Shown here one piece after another: positions 31,465-41,880 of a stretch of 64,000 nt of DNA (its first letter is position 1; every line of letters starts with the position of its first letter). The notes beneath the pieces were generated by a model. The model had not been told where the DNA came from. It did no database searches and worked only from the letters and a program-made list of their open reading frames with translations. Source of the DNA: Limnephilus marmoratus. Lineage: Eukaryota; Arthropoda; Insecta; Trichoptera; Limnephilidae. Location: contig OU862927.1 of the NCBI GenBank assembly GCA_917880885.1, positions 22,847,450 to 22,911,449 on the forward strand, read 5' to 3'. A program made the translations under genes and the position numbers.

Positions 31465-34131
31465 ATGGTAGCTGATGGTATCATTTCTCCGGTAACCAGC
31501 AGTGAATACGCGTCTCCAATTGTACCGGTAATTAAAAAGAACGGGAATGTTAGGATTTGCGTGGACTACAAGAGATCTTTAAATCTCATGACGGACTTGG
31601 AAAGGTACCCGCTTCCCTCCATAAATGAAGTTGTTCACAAAGTAAGTTCGGGTAAAGTGTTCGCTAAACTAGATTTAAGACAGGCTTACTCACAATTAGA
31701 ATTAGCTGACTTTTGCAAAAAGTATACTACAATAAATACGCATTTAGGGTTATTTCAATATAACAGACTAGTCTTTGGTTTTAAGTCAGCGCCAGCGATC
31801 TTCGCTAGGACTATAGCAAGCTGTCTTCAGGGGTTGAAGGGGGTGGCATTCTATTTAGACGATATCATCATTTCGGGGGTCAACGAACTGGATTTAGTGT
31901 ATAACATACAGGCAGTGTGCGCGCGTTTACGAGAGTGCGGGTTGAGGGTCAACACGGATAAATGCGAATTTTTTGTAGAATCGGTAGAATTTTTGGGGTA
32001 TGTAATTTCGGGGAGCGGAATCCAACCTCAGCCAAACAAACTTGAAGCTATAAAAAACGCTCCGTATCCTACGGACGTTCATAAATTGAAAAGTTTATTG
32101 GGTTTTCTAAATTTTTATCGGAATTTCATTCCTAGGATGTCATCAATACTGGAACCCCTGCATAACCTTTTGAAAAAAGGGGTAGAGTGGAATTTCTCAG
32201 AAAACTGTAAAGTAGCAGTCGATACCATTAAAGAATTAATGGGCAACAACACGATTCTTACAAATTATTTTCCGGACTTACCGGTAAAACTGTATACGGA
32301 CGCTAGTACATGCGGACTCGGGGCTGCGTTAATGCACGTGTTTAAGGACGGCACAATGCGTCCAATTGAGTTCGCTTCTCGTAGTTTGACAACCGCCGAA
32401 AAGAAATATAGTATTTTGGATCTCGAAGCTCTGGCAATTGTGTTCGGGTTAAATAAATTTTTTCAGTACCTTTTTGGAAGGGAGTTCACGTTATGCGTTG
32501 ACAATATGCCGTTACTAAGAATTCTAGGGGAACACAAAAATATTCCGGTTCTCGCAGCAAACCGTTTGCAGAGATATGGCATCATTCTGGCAGGGTTTTC
32601 GTACAAAACGGAATTTGTGAAATCTTGTAATAACCAAGCAGATTTTCTTTCTCGCTTACCGTTGAAGGACACAGTTGAGGGTTTTAAGGATGATTGCGGG
32701 ACTGACTTTGTTTGTTTTATTGAGAATTGTGACCATGTTAATTTTCAAGCAGTTGTGTTAGCCACCGCAGCAGATAGCGAATTACAGCTAGTGTTTAGGT
32801 ATTTGCGGCAGGGCTGGCCCAAACGAGTAAATCGTGACAGCAGTATATGGAAATATTGGTTGAAAAGAAATGAACTTTCTATCGTAGAAGATTGTTTGTT
32901 TTGGCAACATAGAATAGTTATACCTGTTTCTCTCCAAAGGCAAGTTTTAGATTTATTACACAGGTCACATCTAGGTATTGTAAAAATGAGGGGAATTTCT
33001 AAAACATATTTTTGGTGGACTTCTCTAAACAAAGATTTGGAGGAAGTCGTTCAATCTTGTTCAGATTGTTCGTTGTCAAAACAGTCACCACCCAAAAGTC
33101 AATTGACGGTTTGGCCAAATCCAGGTAAAGCTTGGAGTAGGGTACATCTAGATTATTGTGGACCCCTAGCGGGGAAGATGTTTCTCGTGGTTTGTGACTC
33201 ATTCTCGAAGTGGTTAGACTGTATCGAGGTGCAGAAGGCAGATTCAACTCACACGATTATGGAATTGAGGAAAATTTTTTCTAATTTTGGCAACCCTGAG
33301 TTAATTGTATCTGACAATGGCTCAGTTTTTACAAGTGAGGAATTTAGAGTTTTCTTAAAGGAGAACAATATTAAGCTTATGACTTCTCCGGTGAAACACC
33401 CCCAGTCAAACGGGCTGGCAGAAAATGCAGTAAAAATTTCGAAAATGTTCCTCAAGAAACTGTTAATAAACGGTAAATTCCCACTAGATTACAATGTCAA
33501 GCTGTTGAATTTTTTAGTGGACTATAGAAATTCTTTCCATTGTTCGACAGGTATTGAACCAGCGGTTCTGTTAGTAGGAAGAAGGCTGCGTTCTACGTTC
33601 GACAGTTTGTTGCCAGTGAAAAATGGAGAAGACTTTTCGGAAAAAGTCAAGGAAGCTAACGTTAACATTTCTAAAGCTCAATCTGATCAAGTTAGGTTGT
33701 ACAGAGGGGTAAAAACCAGGGTTTTTAAAGTTGGACAAAAATGTTTGACAAAAGATTATCGTCATGATAATAAAGTCGTTTGGGCTAAGGGTGTAGTTTC
33801 TAGAAAGCTAGGTAAAAACGTTTATATTATTAAAATAGGAAACACTGATGTGACATGGAAGAGACATGTGGACCAGATGAGGGAAATGTCAGTGAGCTGG
33901 AAGGAAGATGGCAAAATTGCGCAGCATCCCGCGTCTGAAATTTTGAGGAACGAGCCTCATGAGTTAGAGACTGCGACCTTGTTGCGTGGATTGACTGGTT
34001 GTTCTCCTGATTCCAGGTTGGTGGGGGAGGAGGTGGTGTCGGAGCAGGCACGGCAACAGAGACCATGGTCGGGAAGACTGCGTTCAAGTCACAAGGCACC
34101 TACAACTTCCAGAGGAGACGGGACAACTTGA
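31465..34131 (+). CDS. Pol (RT, RNase H, integrase) of gypsy copy 2
   Basis: 888 codons, identical in translation to copy 1, with every RT, RNase H and integrase catalytic residue retained. It enters from the +1 frame relative to gag-pro, as in copy 1. Confidence 0.93.
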   Translation: MVADGIISPVTSSEYASPIVPVIKKNGNVRICVDYKRSLNLMTDLERYPLPSINEVVHKVSSGKVFAKLDLRQAYSQLELADFCKKYTTINTHLGLFQYNRLVFGFKSAPAIFARTIASCLQGLKGVAFYLDDIIISGVNELDLVYNIQAVCARLRECGLRVNTDKCEFFVESVEFLGYVISGSGIQPQPNKLEAIKNAPYPTDVHKLKSLLGFLNFYRNFIPRMSSILEPLHNLLKKGVEWNFSENCKVAVDTIKELMGNNTILTNYFPDLPVKLYTDASTCGLGAALMHVFKDGTMRPIEFASRSLTTAEKKYSILDLEALAIVFGLNKFFQYLFGREFTLCVDNMPLLRILGEHKNIPVLAANRLQRYGIILAGFSYKTEFVKSCNNQADFLSRLPLKDTVEGFKDDCGTDFVCFIENCDHVNFQAVVLATAADSELQLVFRYLRQGWPKRVNRDSSIWKYWLKRNELSIVEDCLFWQHRIVIPVSLQRQVLDLLHRSHLGIVKMRGISKTYFWWTSLNKDLEEVVQSCSDCSLSKQSPPKSQLTVWPNPGKAWSRVHLDYCGPLAGKMFLVVCDSFSKWLDCIEVQKADSTHTIMELRKIFSNFGNPELIVSDNGSVFTSEEFRVFLKENNIKLMTSPVKHPQSNGLAENAVKISKMFLKKLLINGKFPLDYNVKLLNFLVDYRNSFHCSTGIEPAVLLVGRRLRSTFDSLLPVKNGEDFSEKVKEANVNISKAQSDQVRLYRGVKTRVFKVGQKCLTKDYRHDNKVVWAKGVVSRKLGKNVYIIKIGNTDVTWKRHVDQMREMSVSWKEDGKIAQHPASEILRNEPHELETATLLRGLTGCSPDSRLVGEEVVSEQARQQRPWSGRLRSSHKAPTTSRGDGTT

Positions 34132-34272
34132 CCCAGTCACCGCGGTTAAATTATGTGTATCTTAAAAAAATTATTGTGTATGAAGTATTACAATTTATGT
34201 TAATTGTTATTTAAGTTATTTAAGTTATTTTGTTATGTAAGTAAGTAGCTTCAGAGTTGAAGGAGGGAGAGA

Positions 34273-34547
34273 TGTAGTGTTGGTAATATGAGTATCTGTC
34301 GGGTAGGTTCGGGAATACCGAACCTAGCCGAAGCGGCCGGACATCGGCACAATATAATAGCGAGCACAGAGCTCGTGCGGCGTCTTTTCTCGTTAGGCGG
34401 CTTACAGCCAACACTGTAAATATTATATTCAATAAACAGTCTCCGTGTATCAAAGATACTACGTGTTTTAATAAATAACATTGAAGACATCCAAGAGCGA
34501 TACTGGAGATAAAGGGCCCAGTATTACCTGCAGTACAGGACATTACA
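34273..34547 (+). repeat. LTR 3 of gypsy array
   Basis: 275 bp as LTR 1 and 2. It is preceded by the same purine tract (34259-34272) and followed by the CTATG duplication and the rest of the SINE-A. Confidence 0.95.
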
Positions 34548-34692
34548 CTATGGCATCCCCAATTTTGGTATGGTGTGATACTGAAAGTAGTGGGGAGGGG
34601 AAGGATATGTGGAAAATGTACCTGGCTATTCAGATATAGTCATCAAACACGGCTAAAGCCATTTCAAGTAACGTTACAATTTTGAATGAATA
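34548..34692 (-). mobile_element. SINE-A, remainder right of the gypsy array
   Basis: CTATGGCATCCCCAATT resumes the SINE-A and runs to ATTTCAAGTAACGTTACAAT. The tRNA-like head is missing, so the copy was already 5'-truncated or has been lost on this side. Confidence 0.8.
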
Positions 34693-35739
34693 CTGACGAA
34701 GTTTAACTTCAGGACTGTTTTGACCAATCAACGCTCCTTTTACACAAAGTTTTGTAACAAAATAATTGGTACTTTTCTATGTTTGGCAGTAAATGTTAAC
34801 ACAAAAAAATATTTAGTAATAAGAATAAAATTAATAAAATTTTTTAAAGCTCTTATTATTATTCGAAAAAAGTTGACTAGAATCTTACAGTCTTCCTCAT
34901 CATGAAACCGTACCACGGCTCTGTAGCGTCGCGGTAGCTACACAGTGGAATAAACCTACACTGCTTAGGGTAAAAAATCTTTACTCATCATCATAATGTT
35001 TCTCTACAGCTGTTATGATTTTTTTACGGTAGCAACTGCTGCAAAGCTGAAAAACGCGGTCAACTTAGCATTTTACGGTAGCAACTGCTGCAAAGCTGAA
35101 AAACGCGGTCAATTTAGCATTTCGCGGCGTGTTGCCAACTTCACGTTTATTCATACGTCAACATCAGTCAACACAACATATTATTCGAGGAGCTTTAGCG
35201 AGATTGATCTGTGTTTGTTTACCGTTTCTAACGCAATTATAAACACTATCTCACCTCGTTTCTAACCCAGTATCGTATGGCACAAAGAACTTGGAGATCG
35301 GTAGATACTTTGCCACCCCGTTTATTATTCACATCCAAACACGGCCGTACCAAATCAATCAAACGTCTCATGTTGACTTTGGTAAATCTATATTTAGACC
35401 TAAAATCTCCTTCCGTAAATGCCGCAAATGGATCGTACCTTTTTTTAACCTTTTCCGTAGCCGTGGTGCACGAATGCCGCGAATACGGTCAATATTTGCC
35501 AAAGCTCCGTTCAAAACGTCAAGACTCTCATAAAAGTTCGCCATTACGTCAGTTACAACGCACGGGGTACCGAGTTAACCCTGGTGATGGGGTGGTTTAA
35601 ATTCTGACAGCTACTACATCTCCCGTACAGCGACGCGGTAAAAACACGCGCATGCACGCGATTAACCCACCATGTTGAGTAACAATTTCACCTAACCCGG
35701 TCTTACTCCGAGGTTGTATCTTATTTTGCGATGATCAGT
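34693..35739. other. No recognised gene; 49-bp tandem duplication
   Basis: Two 49-bp units at 35026-35074 and 35075-35123 start ACGGTAGCAACTGCTGCAAA. Overlapping open frames at 34996-35265 and 35277-35600 have no recognisable domain. The region is GC-richer than its surroundings but I cannot assign it. Confidence 0.35.
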
Positions 35740-35994
35740 AAGTAATGAGCCACTTATTAAAGATATTTTTGCGAATTATACATGGACGCATATATCGCAA
35801 AGTGGAAGAAAAGCTAGGTGTCACACAATTTGGCTTTCGAAATGGTTTGGGTACTCGAGAAGTGTTATTTAGTATTCAAGTACTAATCAAAGGTGTAGAG
35901 ATGTGAATACAAATGTACATGCATGCTTCATTGACTTCCTTAAAGCATTTGATAGAGAGTGTTATATTACATTTGATTTGTTAGACACGACAAA

Positions 35995-36381
35995 ATGATT
36001 CAAATTCTGAAAACCTCCGGGATAGACGATAAAGATATAAGGATAATAGGTAATCTTTATTGGAACCAGAAAGGAGCAGTAAGAGTAGAGCAATGTCTAA
36101 CAGACGAAGTAGAAATAAAGAGAGGCGTGCGACAGGGTTGTATTCTTTCACCTATGCTGTTCAACTTATATTCAGAAGAAATATTCAATGAAGCTCTGCA
36201 AGAAGCTACTCAAGGACTTGTTATAAATGGGAAGATTCCGAACAACCTGCGTTATGCAGATGATACGGTACATCTAACAAGTAACATTGAGGATTTACAA
36301 CTTTTGCTGAATCAAGTAGTGAAGGCTTGTGAGAATTTTGGGCTAGAACTGAATATAAATAAAACAAATACACGCTCATAA
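35995..36381 (+). pseudogene. RTE-like LINE, RT palm with YADD box
   Basis: 128 codons. KRGVRQGCILSPMLFNLYSE (~43-62) is the motif before the catalytic box, and LRYADDTVHL (~85-94) is the YADD box. The thumb-side NKT motif is at the end (LELNINKT). The frame breaks at 36379-36381; the next part continues at 36396 in another phase. Confidence 0.85.
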
Positions 36382-36395
36382 GCAAAAATAACGCA

Positions 36396-36623
36396 TTGGA
36401 TGAACATCTTTATATTGCTGGAACAAAACTGGAGAAGGTACAAAGTATTGTATACTTGGGCTGCAATGTAAATGATAGATGGGATCCTTCAGTTGAAATC
36501 AAATGCCTCATTGAGCAAGCTCGTGCAACCTTTATCCGCATGAAAAAAATGGTCTGCAATCATGATCTCAACCTTGGATTACGAATGCGAATGGTCAGAT
36601 GCTACGTGTTTTCAATTATTATA
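36396..36623 (+). pseudogene. RTE-like LINE, post-RT segment before the insertion
   Basis: VQSIVYLGCNVNDRWDPSVE and IKCLIEQARATFIRMKKMVC are characteristic of the stretch after the RT palm. Coding is cut at VFSII by the TIR element and resumes with YGMEAWTLTEE at 37347. Confidence 0.8.
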
Positions 36624-37337
36624 TGTGGCGACACATCATTATAAACTTCGCCATCAAAAGAGGAATCGAGAAACATCTCCTAATATCGCGCGCATCGGCA
36701 AACCTACTTGCCTAGGTACCTTCCTACCTATACTGGTCGCGATGTACTTTCTCGCCTGCCGTGCTGGCTGGACGATAATAATATCGCCCCGCCTAGAAAG
36801 GTCTAGAGTTTACAAGCCGCCTGAATATTCGGCACCGCGTATGTTCCACTACCTTCCAGTGTGCACATTGCCGGCGAATGGAACATTACTCCCACCGGTC
36901 GCGCTGGCTATATAAGCGACTTAACCCGGCGCTAGCACAGTTAGTCCCGATCCGTCAGTCAACGCTTGTCCGCCAGCGAGGAACCGCCTAGACGTTATAC
37001 AGACGCTATGTGATTTACACGCATCTTCCAGCGCAGCATCTGGGAACACAGAGAACCACGGAACTTTCTCGGACTCTCTGTAACACCTTCGAGGCTCTCA
37101 TCTACCACCATCGTCTCGCAGTCCGGTCCACCGCACCACGACTTGAGATGTCTTCGCCCGCAGTCTAGGCGGGGCGATATTATTATCGTCCAGCCAGCAC
37201 GGCAGGCGAGAAAGTACATCGCAACCAGTATAGGTAGGAAGGTACCTAGGCAAGTAGGTTTGCCGATGCGCGCGATATTAGGAGATGTTTCTCGATTCCT
37301 CTTTTGATGGCGAAGTTTATAATGATGTGTCGCCACA
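36624..37337. mobile_element. 714-bp non-autonomous element with 174-bp inverted repeats
   Basis: The arms 36624-36797 and 37164-37337 are mirror images with one mismatch seen (TCGCGATG against TTGCGATG). The ends are TGTGGCGACAC. No transposase coding lies between. AT-rich flanks (AATTATTATA left, ATATTATTTT right) suggest an 8-10-bp target duplication but cannot be fixed. Long inverted repeats are seen in MULE-type and other families. Confidence 0.85.
36908..36942 (+). promoter_or_regulatory. Core-promoter-like TATA and Inr inside the TIR element
   Basis: TATATAAG starts at 36908 and CACAGTT places a possible +1 A at 36938, the spacing expected for an RNA polymerase II core promoter. Activity is inferred. 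Confidence 0.4.
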
Positions 37338-37346
37338 CATATATTA

Positions 37347-37742
37347 TTTTATGGAATGGAAGCATGGACGCTTACTGAAGAATTAATTAGGCGACTTGAG
37401 GCATTCGAGATGTGGATCTATAGAAGAATACTTAAAATAAGCTGGATGGACAGGGTCACAAATGAAAATGTTATGGTTCGGATGAATAAAGAAAAGGAAG
37501 TAATTAAAACCATAAAAATCCGAAAACTTCAATATCTTGGACACGTGATGAGACATCCAGAGAAGTATGAGATCTTGCATCTCATAATGCAGGGAAAGAT
37601 TGCCGGAAGACGGGGCCCTGGAAGAAGAAGAACCTCATGGCTGAAAAACCTGAGACAGTGGTTTGGCCAGTCTACGGTGGAGCTGTTCCGGGCCGCAGTA
37701 AACAAAGTCCGCAGAGCCAACATGATAGCCAACGTCCGTTGA
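37347..37742 (+). pseudogene. RTE-like LINE, C-terminal segment
   Basis: RRLEAFEMWIYRRILKISWM, LQYLGHVMRHPEKY, GRRGPGRRRTSWLKNLRQWF and the final NKVRRANMIANVR are typical of the C-terminus of this LINE group. It ends with TGA at 37740-37742. Confidence 0.85.
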
Positions 37743-38239
37743 ACGGACAGGGCACAAGAAGAAGAAGAGTAAAACTATTAATATATAAAACAAAGTCGGG
37801 TTAGTTACACTATTTATAACTCGAGATCGGCTGGACCGATTTTGATGATCTTTGATTTGTCGGATTTGCCTCCGCCCCGGATAACAGAATAACTATTGAA
37901 ACACCGTAAAAATTCACGAAAAAGAAAGTTATGAAGAAAATGATTTTTTTCATACATTTTGTATGGAACGAATTCTCATATTTTAAAAGAACTGCAGCAA
38001 CATTGTGGTAGGTCTAATATTTAACTGTTCGTGAATTCCAAAATTCAAAAACGTCAAATGTCAATGCGCTGATTTTTTTTGCTTTTGTTCTTAATCATAT
38101 AATGCTGCCCCACTTTCTTACACACTAAATGTCAATAGTCGAAAATGAGACAAACGGTGAACGTATGTCTCTGCACCCATCCAAAGGAAAAATACAATAA
38201 AAATAAATCTCTGAAATGAAACGCATTTTTTTTACGTAA

Positions 38240-38433
38240 GCTCCACTTAGGACTTATGTCATCTTAGGGGATGCTGTGTGGAGGGTCTGTTTTGGGAGGG
38301 AAGAATTAATTAATAATAGAAGTTCTGGGAAGGAAAAAGGCATGAGGGGTGGGTAGGAATCTGGAGGTCAGTATATCCGCGAGTGAATCCATCCCACCAA
38401 CTGCGGTGCAAGGCCATTGCCTTGACTGGAATT
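38240..38433 (-). mobile_element. SINE-B, 3' piece inside the Helitron
   Basis: GTAAGCTCCACTTAGGACTT and GGGGATGCTGTGTGGAGGGT identify the 3' end of SINE-B; the inner GGCCCTGAGG hairpin is deleted. Confidence 0.8.
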
Positions 38434-39000
38434 TTTTTTATTATTTTTTTTTTTTTTAATAAATTTTACAAAAATTTCATGTTTTTGTGTATAAATAAAG
38501 TTTTTGAAAAAAAAAATACACATTATTTAATACGTCTTACACCTTTTTTTTGAGCAAAGCTCGTGTTAAAAAGGCGGAGACAACGAATGTAGATATTAAT
38601 TTTTATATAAGTTTAAATAATATATCATTTTTTTATATACATATAGTTCAATTGATGGATAATTAACAGTATACAATGAAAAAAATCGTATATATAATAA
38701 TATGCATCTATAGTTTAATATAATATATAAAACATAAGCAGAATGAAGAGGATATAAAAAAGAAAGGTGAAAATTAAAGAAAGAAAAAGGATATCAGATA
38801 TTACAATTGTGTTTATAAATAAAATATTATAAGATGTAGTGATTGTGATAAGTTATATATAAAGAGCTTTAATTGATTTTTTGAATTTTTTATAATTTGT
38901 TTCCAATCTTAAATTAACTGGTAATTGGTTAAACCATTTAACTCCAATATATTTATAGTATTGTTGAGCTGTGGTGGTGTTACAACGCGGGACAGTCATA
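38434..39000 (-). pseudogene. LINE 3' fragment inserted in the SINE-B
   Basis: The T-run at 38432-38459 marks a 3' A-tail. On the minus strand, YYKYIGVKWFNQLPVNLRLE followed by KKFKKSIKALYI (about 38970-38870) is a LINE ORF2 C-terminus. Most of the remainder is 3' untranslated sequence. Confidence 0.75.
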
Positions 39001-39008
39001 GAGCCATT

Positions 39009-39286
39009 GACCTTTTACCTTGACCTTTCCAGCCGGATTCTTTCGACCAATAGAAAGAATCCGACTGGAAAGGTCAAAAGGCCTCCCTCAACCAGTCTCT
39101 CTTGATCCGGCCTGCCACGCAGCAGGTGGGCAGACGCATCCGCTGCACAAAAGTCACTCCATGAACCCAGGCACCCCTGCTTAATCACCAAACGTAGCGA
39201 ACCACTTGGGGTGACCTATGGCAGAGGTGTTGGTTATCCAATCAATGGTTCCTGGGGCGGCGGCACCCGTACCCGCTTCCTTTCGA
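39009..39286 (-). mobile_element. SINE-B, head piece inside the Helitron
   Basis: ACGCAGCAGGTGGGCAGACG, CCACTTGGGGTGACCTATGG and GGGGCGGCGGCACCCGTACC match the SINE-B 5' half. A hairpin GTCGGACTCTTTC-like / GAAAGAATCCGACTGG lies at 39030-39080. Confidence 0.8.
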
Positions 39287-39577
39287 AAATTCCCGTAAGT
39301 AAATGGAAAAGTAAAAAAATCACAAAAATATTTATTTTATTTATTTATTTATTTATTTATTATAGATACAAAAGAAAGTACAAATTACAATTAGGAAGCT
39401 TTGCCTGTCCAACTAGGAAAGTTTATAAATCTGTTATAAATCTGTACACAACGCCATCTCTGATAGTCACAAAAACAAAACACGGAGAGTTGGGCATCGA
39501 TAATTGTGTCATTTTAACTTAATTTATTCAACAGTTATTGATTCTGAGGCGGTACGAAATTCGTCGGGTCGGCTAGT

Positions 39578-40217
39578 ATGATATATTTCTCGCATAAGAA
39601 CTACGCGTCTCTCATTATTTCTCAGACTTCTTTTGTGTCACGCCTCGTATTTCTTTGAAAATATCTATCTGTTTGTTTTTAATGATAAAACAATACTTCT
39701 CCAAATAACTGATCCATAAATATAAGTTCACCCTTTTTTTCATAGATGTGCTATTTTTATTTAATAAACAAAACGTTTTTTGATCCTCCTGAAAACCTGT
39801 ATAAAATGATGCGCGGTGTTATAATGCGAGCGACGATATAGCATCACCCATTTGAAAATTTTAATGTTGTAGAAAAATAATTATAACGGGAAACCAAAAC
39901 CATAAATCTGGTTCCATAGCCCAGTTTTCCAACTACGAAACGATTAACCACATACTTTGACAGTTTTGATATTATGTGGAAACATTCAAAACATGTGGTT
40001 AAAGGTTGAGTAACGCACGTTAAATAGTGTAGGGGTTCAATATATTTGATTAATTATTTCAATAGGTAGTGGTGTTTCTATTACAAAAATATTGTAACCA
40101 TCTGTCAACTGTCACAATTTAACAATGTATTCGGAAGCCGTATGCATACTTCTCCACATTTATAAATAATTAATATTTTAATTAAACCATTTAATTAAAT
40201 ATTACAATTTGAGTTTT
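39578..40217. other. No recognised feature
   Basis: AT-rich DNA without supported ORFs. Its last 40 bp (TTAATTAAATATTACAATTT) recur at 43616-43640. Confidence 0.4.
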
Positions 40218-40229
40218 ACTCATAAAGTT

Positions 40230-40699
40230 TTAAAACGGTATACCACCCGACGCTCACTTACGGACACCAGACATGGATGCTAAATGAACGAACACGCTCT
40301 TGAGTCCAAGCTGCCGAAATGAGGTACTTGAGAGGAGTGGCAGGAGTTACGAAATGGGATCATATAAGAAACTCGACGATCCGAGATGATCTAAACATTG
40401 AACCATTGCTATATATGATAGAAAAATCGCAACTGAGGTGGCTTGGGCATGGACTAAGAATGTCTGAAGACCGAATTCCGAGGAAGATACTGAGTGCGAT
40501 TCCAGAGGGTAGACGTCCAGTGGGCCGCCCCAGACACAGTTGGACGAGGCAACTCCAGAAACAATGTGAGGAGGGGATGGGTCTACCATGGACAGAAGCC
40601 GAACAATCAGCACAAGTCAGGGACGTATGGAGGAGCCTTGTCGATGCAATGGGTCCCCGACCCGAATAGGATAAGGGGTAGAAGATGATGATGATGATG
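40230..40699 (+). pseudogene. LINE 3' fragment with GAT tail and 12-bp target duplication
   Basis: Flanked by ACTCATAAAGTT at 40218-40229 and 40700-40711. The 116-codon frame 40319-40669 has KSQLRWLGHGLRMSEDRIPR and GRRPVGRPRHSWTRQLQKQC, a LINE ORF2 C-terminus. The tail is ATGATGATGATGATG. Only the 3' ~470 bp were inserted. Confidence 0.88.
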
Positions 40700-41539
40700 A
40701 CTCATAAAGTTAAAAATAAAAATGAATATTCATCCTAGACTTGCAGAAAATTCAATAGATGTCGCATATTAAAAATAAAACGGATTAAAAATTTGTCCAG
40801 ACTCTATCTAGATTGCATTTAGTTCGGGTATGAATTTTGCAATCGTATATATAAAGGTTGCAGCCAATAATATGTGCGTGAAAATGAAGATTATGTTGGT
40901 AGTTCTTGTCGAAGTATGATACAGTCAAAAGTGCCAGAATTGGATATAGACACCTTAGCTCAGTTTTTTTTTATTTTTAAATATGTTTATTTAGTTATTA
41001 ATTGTACAATAATTTCTCTTACTTAAATCTTACAAAACTGATCAATCAGTTTGATTGTAAGAAATCTCTCATTTTTCCTATTTATTTACTTACAACATAT
41101 AAAATGTTTGATATTTTGGTGCTTAATACATATCTAGTAATTATTTAATAATATAATACTTAATATTAAAATACTTAACTAATCATTATAATGCTTATTG
41201 TAACATAAATTTTATTCTATACCTATTCGATCAAAATAATATTTGTTTTTCATAGATTTAGGTATTTTTATACAATATTTTAGTTTTCATATTCTATTGA
41301 AGTAGAATGATCTAACTTTAGTTTTGATTTTTGAATATGATATCTCGTTTTTAATATTTTCAGGTAATGCATTAAATATTTCCGTAATTTTATGCCTTTT
41401 TGTTCTATCACCGTATACATTTTGAGATTTATTAATAATAAACAATTCTGCTTCTCTATGCCTAGTGGGGTAGTTATGGTTTACAGGTTTTTTGAATTCT
41501 GTATTCCAGAATAAAATTCATCTAGAGTTAATTGGTAAT

Positions 41540-41875
41540 CTACCCTACTATGTATAGAGAGCACATTATTATTATATCGTCATCACATAATTGAACTTTT
41601 TTTTTGCCTGATATCAATTTTAGGAAACGGATTTGTAGTTGTTCTATTTTATTTAAGTACGTTTTGTACGTTAATTCGTAACTATTTACTCCGTATCCTA
41701 TAATTGATTCTGCTAATGCGTTATATATACAGTATAATATATTTTTATTAACAAATTTTTTTAGGTGATAAAATTTCCCTAATATGGATCTTAATCTATT
41801 ACATACATTTTCAATATGAATTGACCAGTTAAAATTGACATCTATTGTAAGACCAAGGTATGTATATTGGTACAC
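41540..41875 (-). pseudogene. LINE ORF2, post-RT segment
   Basis: 111 codons: YTYLGLTIDVNFNWSIHIEN, NALAESIIGYGVNSYELTYK and KIEQLQIRFLKLISGKK form the standard region after RT. It continues the frame at 41881-43413 after a frameshift. Confidence 0.85.
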
Positions 41876-41880
41876 TTTTT

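Larger units (their letters stand above)
24423..34547 (+). mobile_element. Tandem Ty3/gypsy array: LTR-body-LTR-body-LTR
   Basis: Three 275-bp LTRs start at 24423, 29348 and 34273, giving an exact 4925-bp period. The five bases CTATG flank the whole array (24418-24422 and 34548-34552), so it derives from one integration. Each body has a tRNA-primer site, a leader, gag-pro and pol, and a purine tract. The clade is probably Mag-like, judging from two zinc knuckles and the TGGCGCAGC primer site; that is inference. There is no env. Confidence 0.95.
35740..37772 (+). mobile_element. RTE-like LINE, 5'-truncated, interrupted by a TIR element
   Basis: Starts with HGRIYRKVEEKLGVTQFGFR (about 35775) and CFIDFLKAFDRE-like text at 35920, then the frames at 35995-36381 and 36396-36644. 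An insert at 36624-37337 follows, then 37356-37742. It ends in a GAAGAAGAAGAG tail. Frameshifts separate the pieces. Confidence 0.85.
37776..39577 (+). mobile_element. Helitron-like element carrying SINE-B and a LINE fragment
   Basis: Starts TATTAATATATAAAACAAAG (the sister copy at 48.6-49.7 kb starts TCTTAATATATAAAACAAAG) and ends CGTCGGGTCGGCTAGT at 39573-39577. It contains an antisense SINE-B (38240-38433 and 39009-39286), itself split by a LINE fragment. Confidence 0.8.

Noticed and set aside
24423..34547. CRISPR or bacterial operon interpretation of the repeated block
   Set aside because: The spacing, LTRs, primer site and Pol domains are those of an LTR retrotransposon; nothing in the window is prokaryotic.
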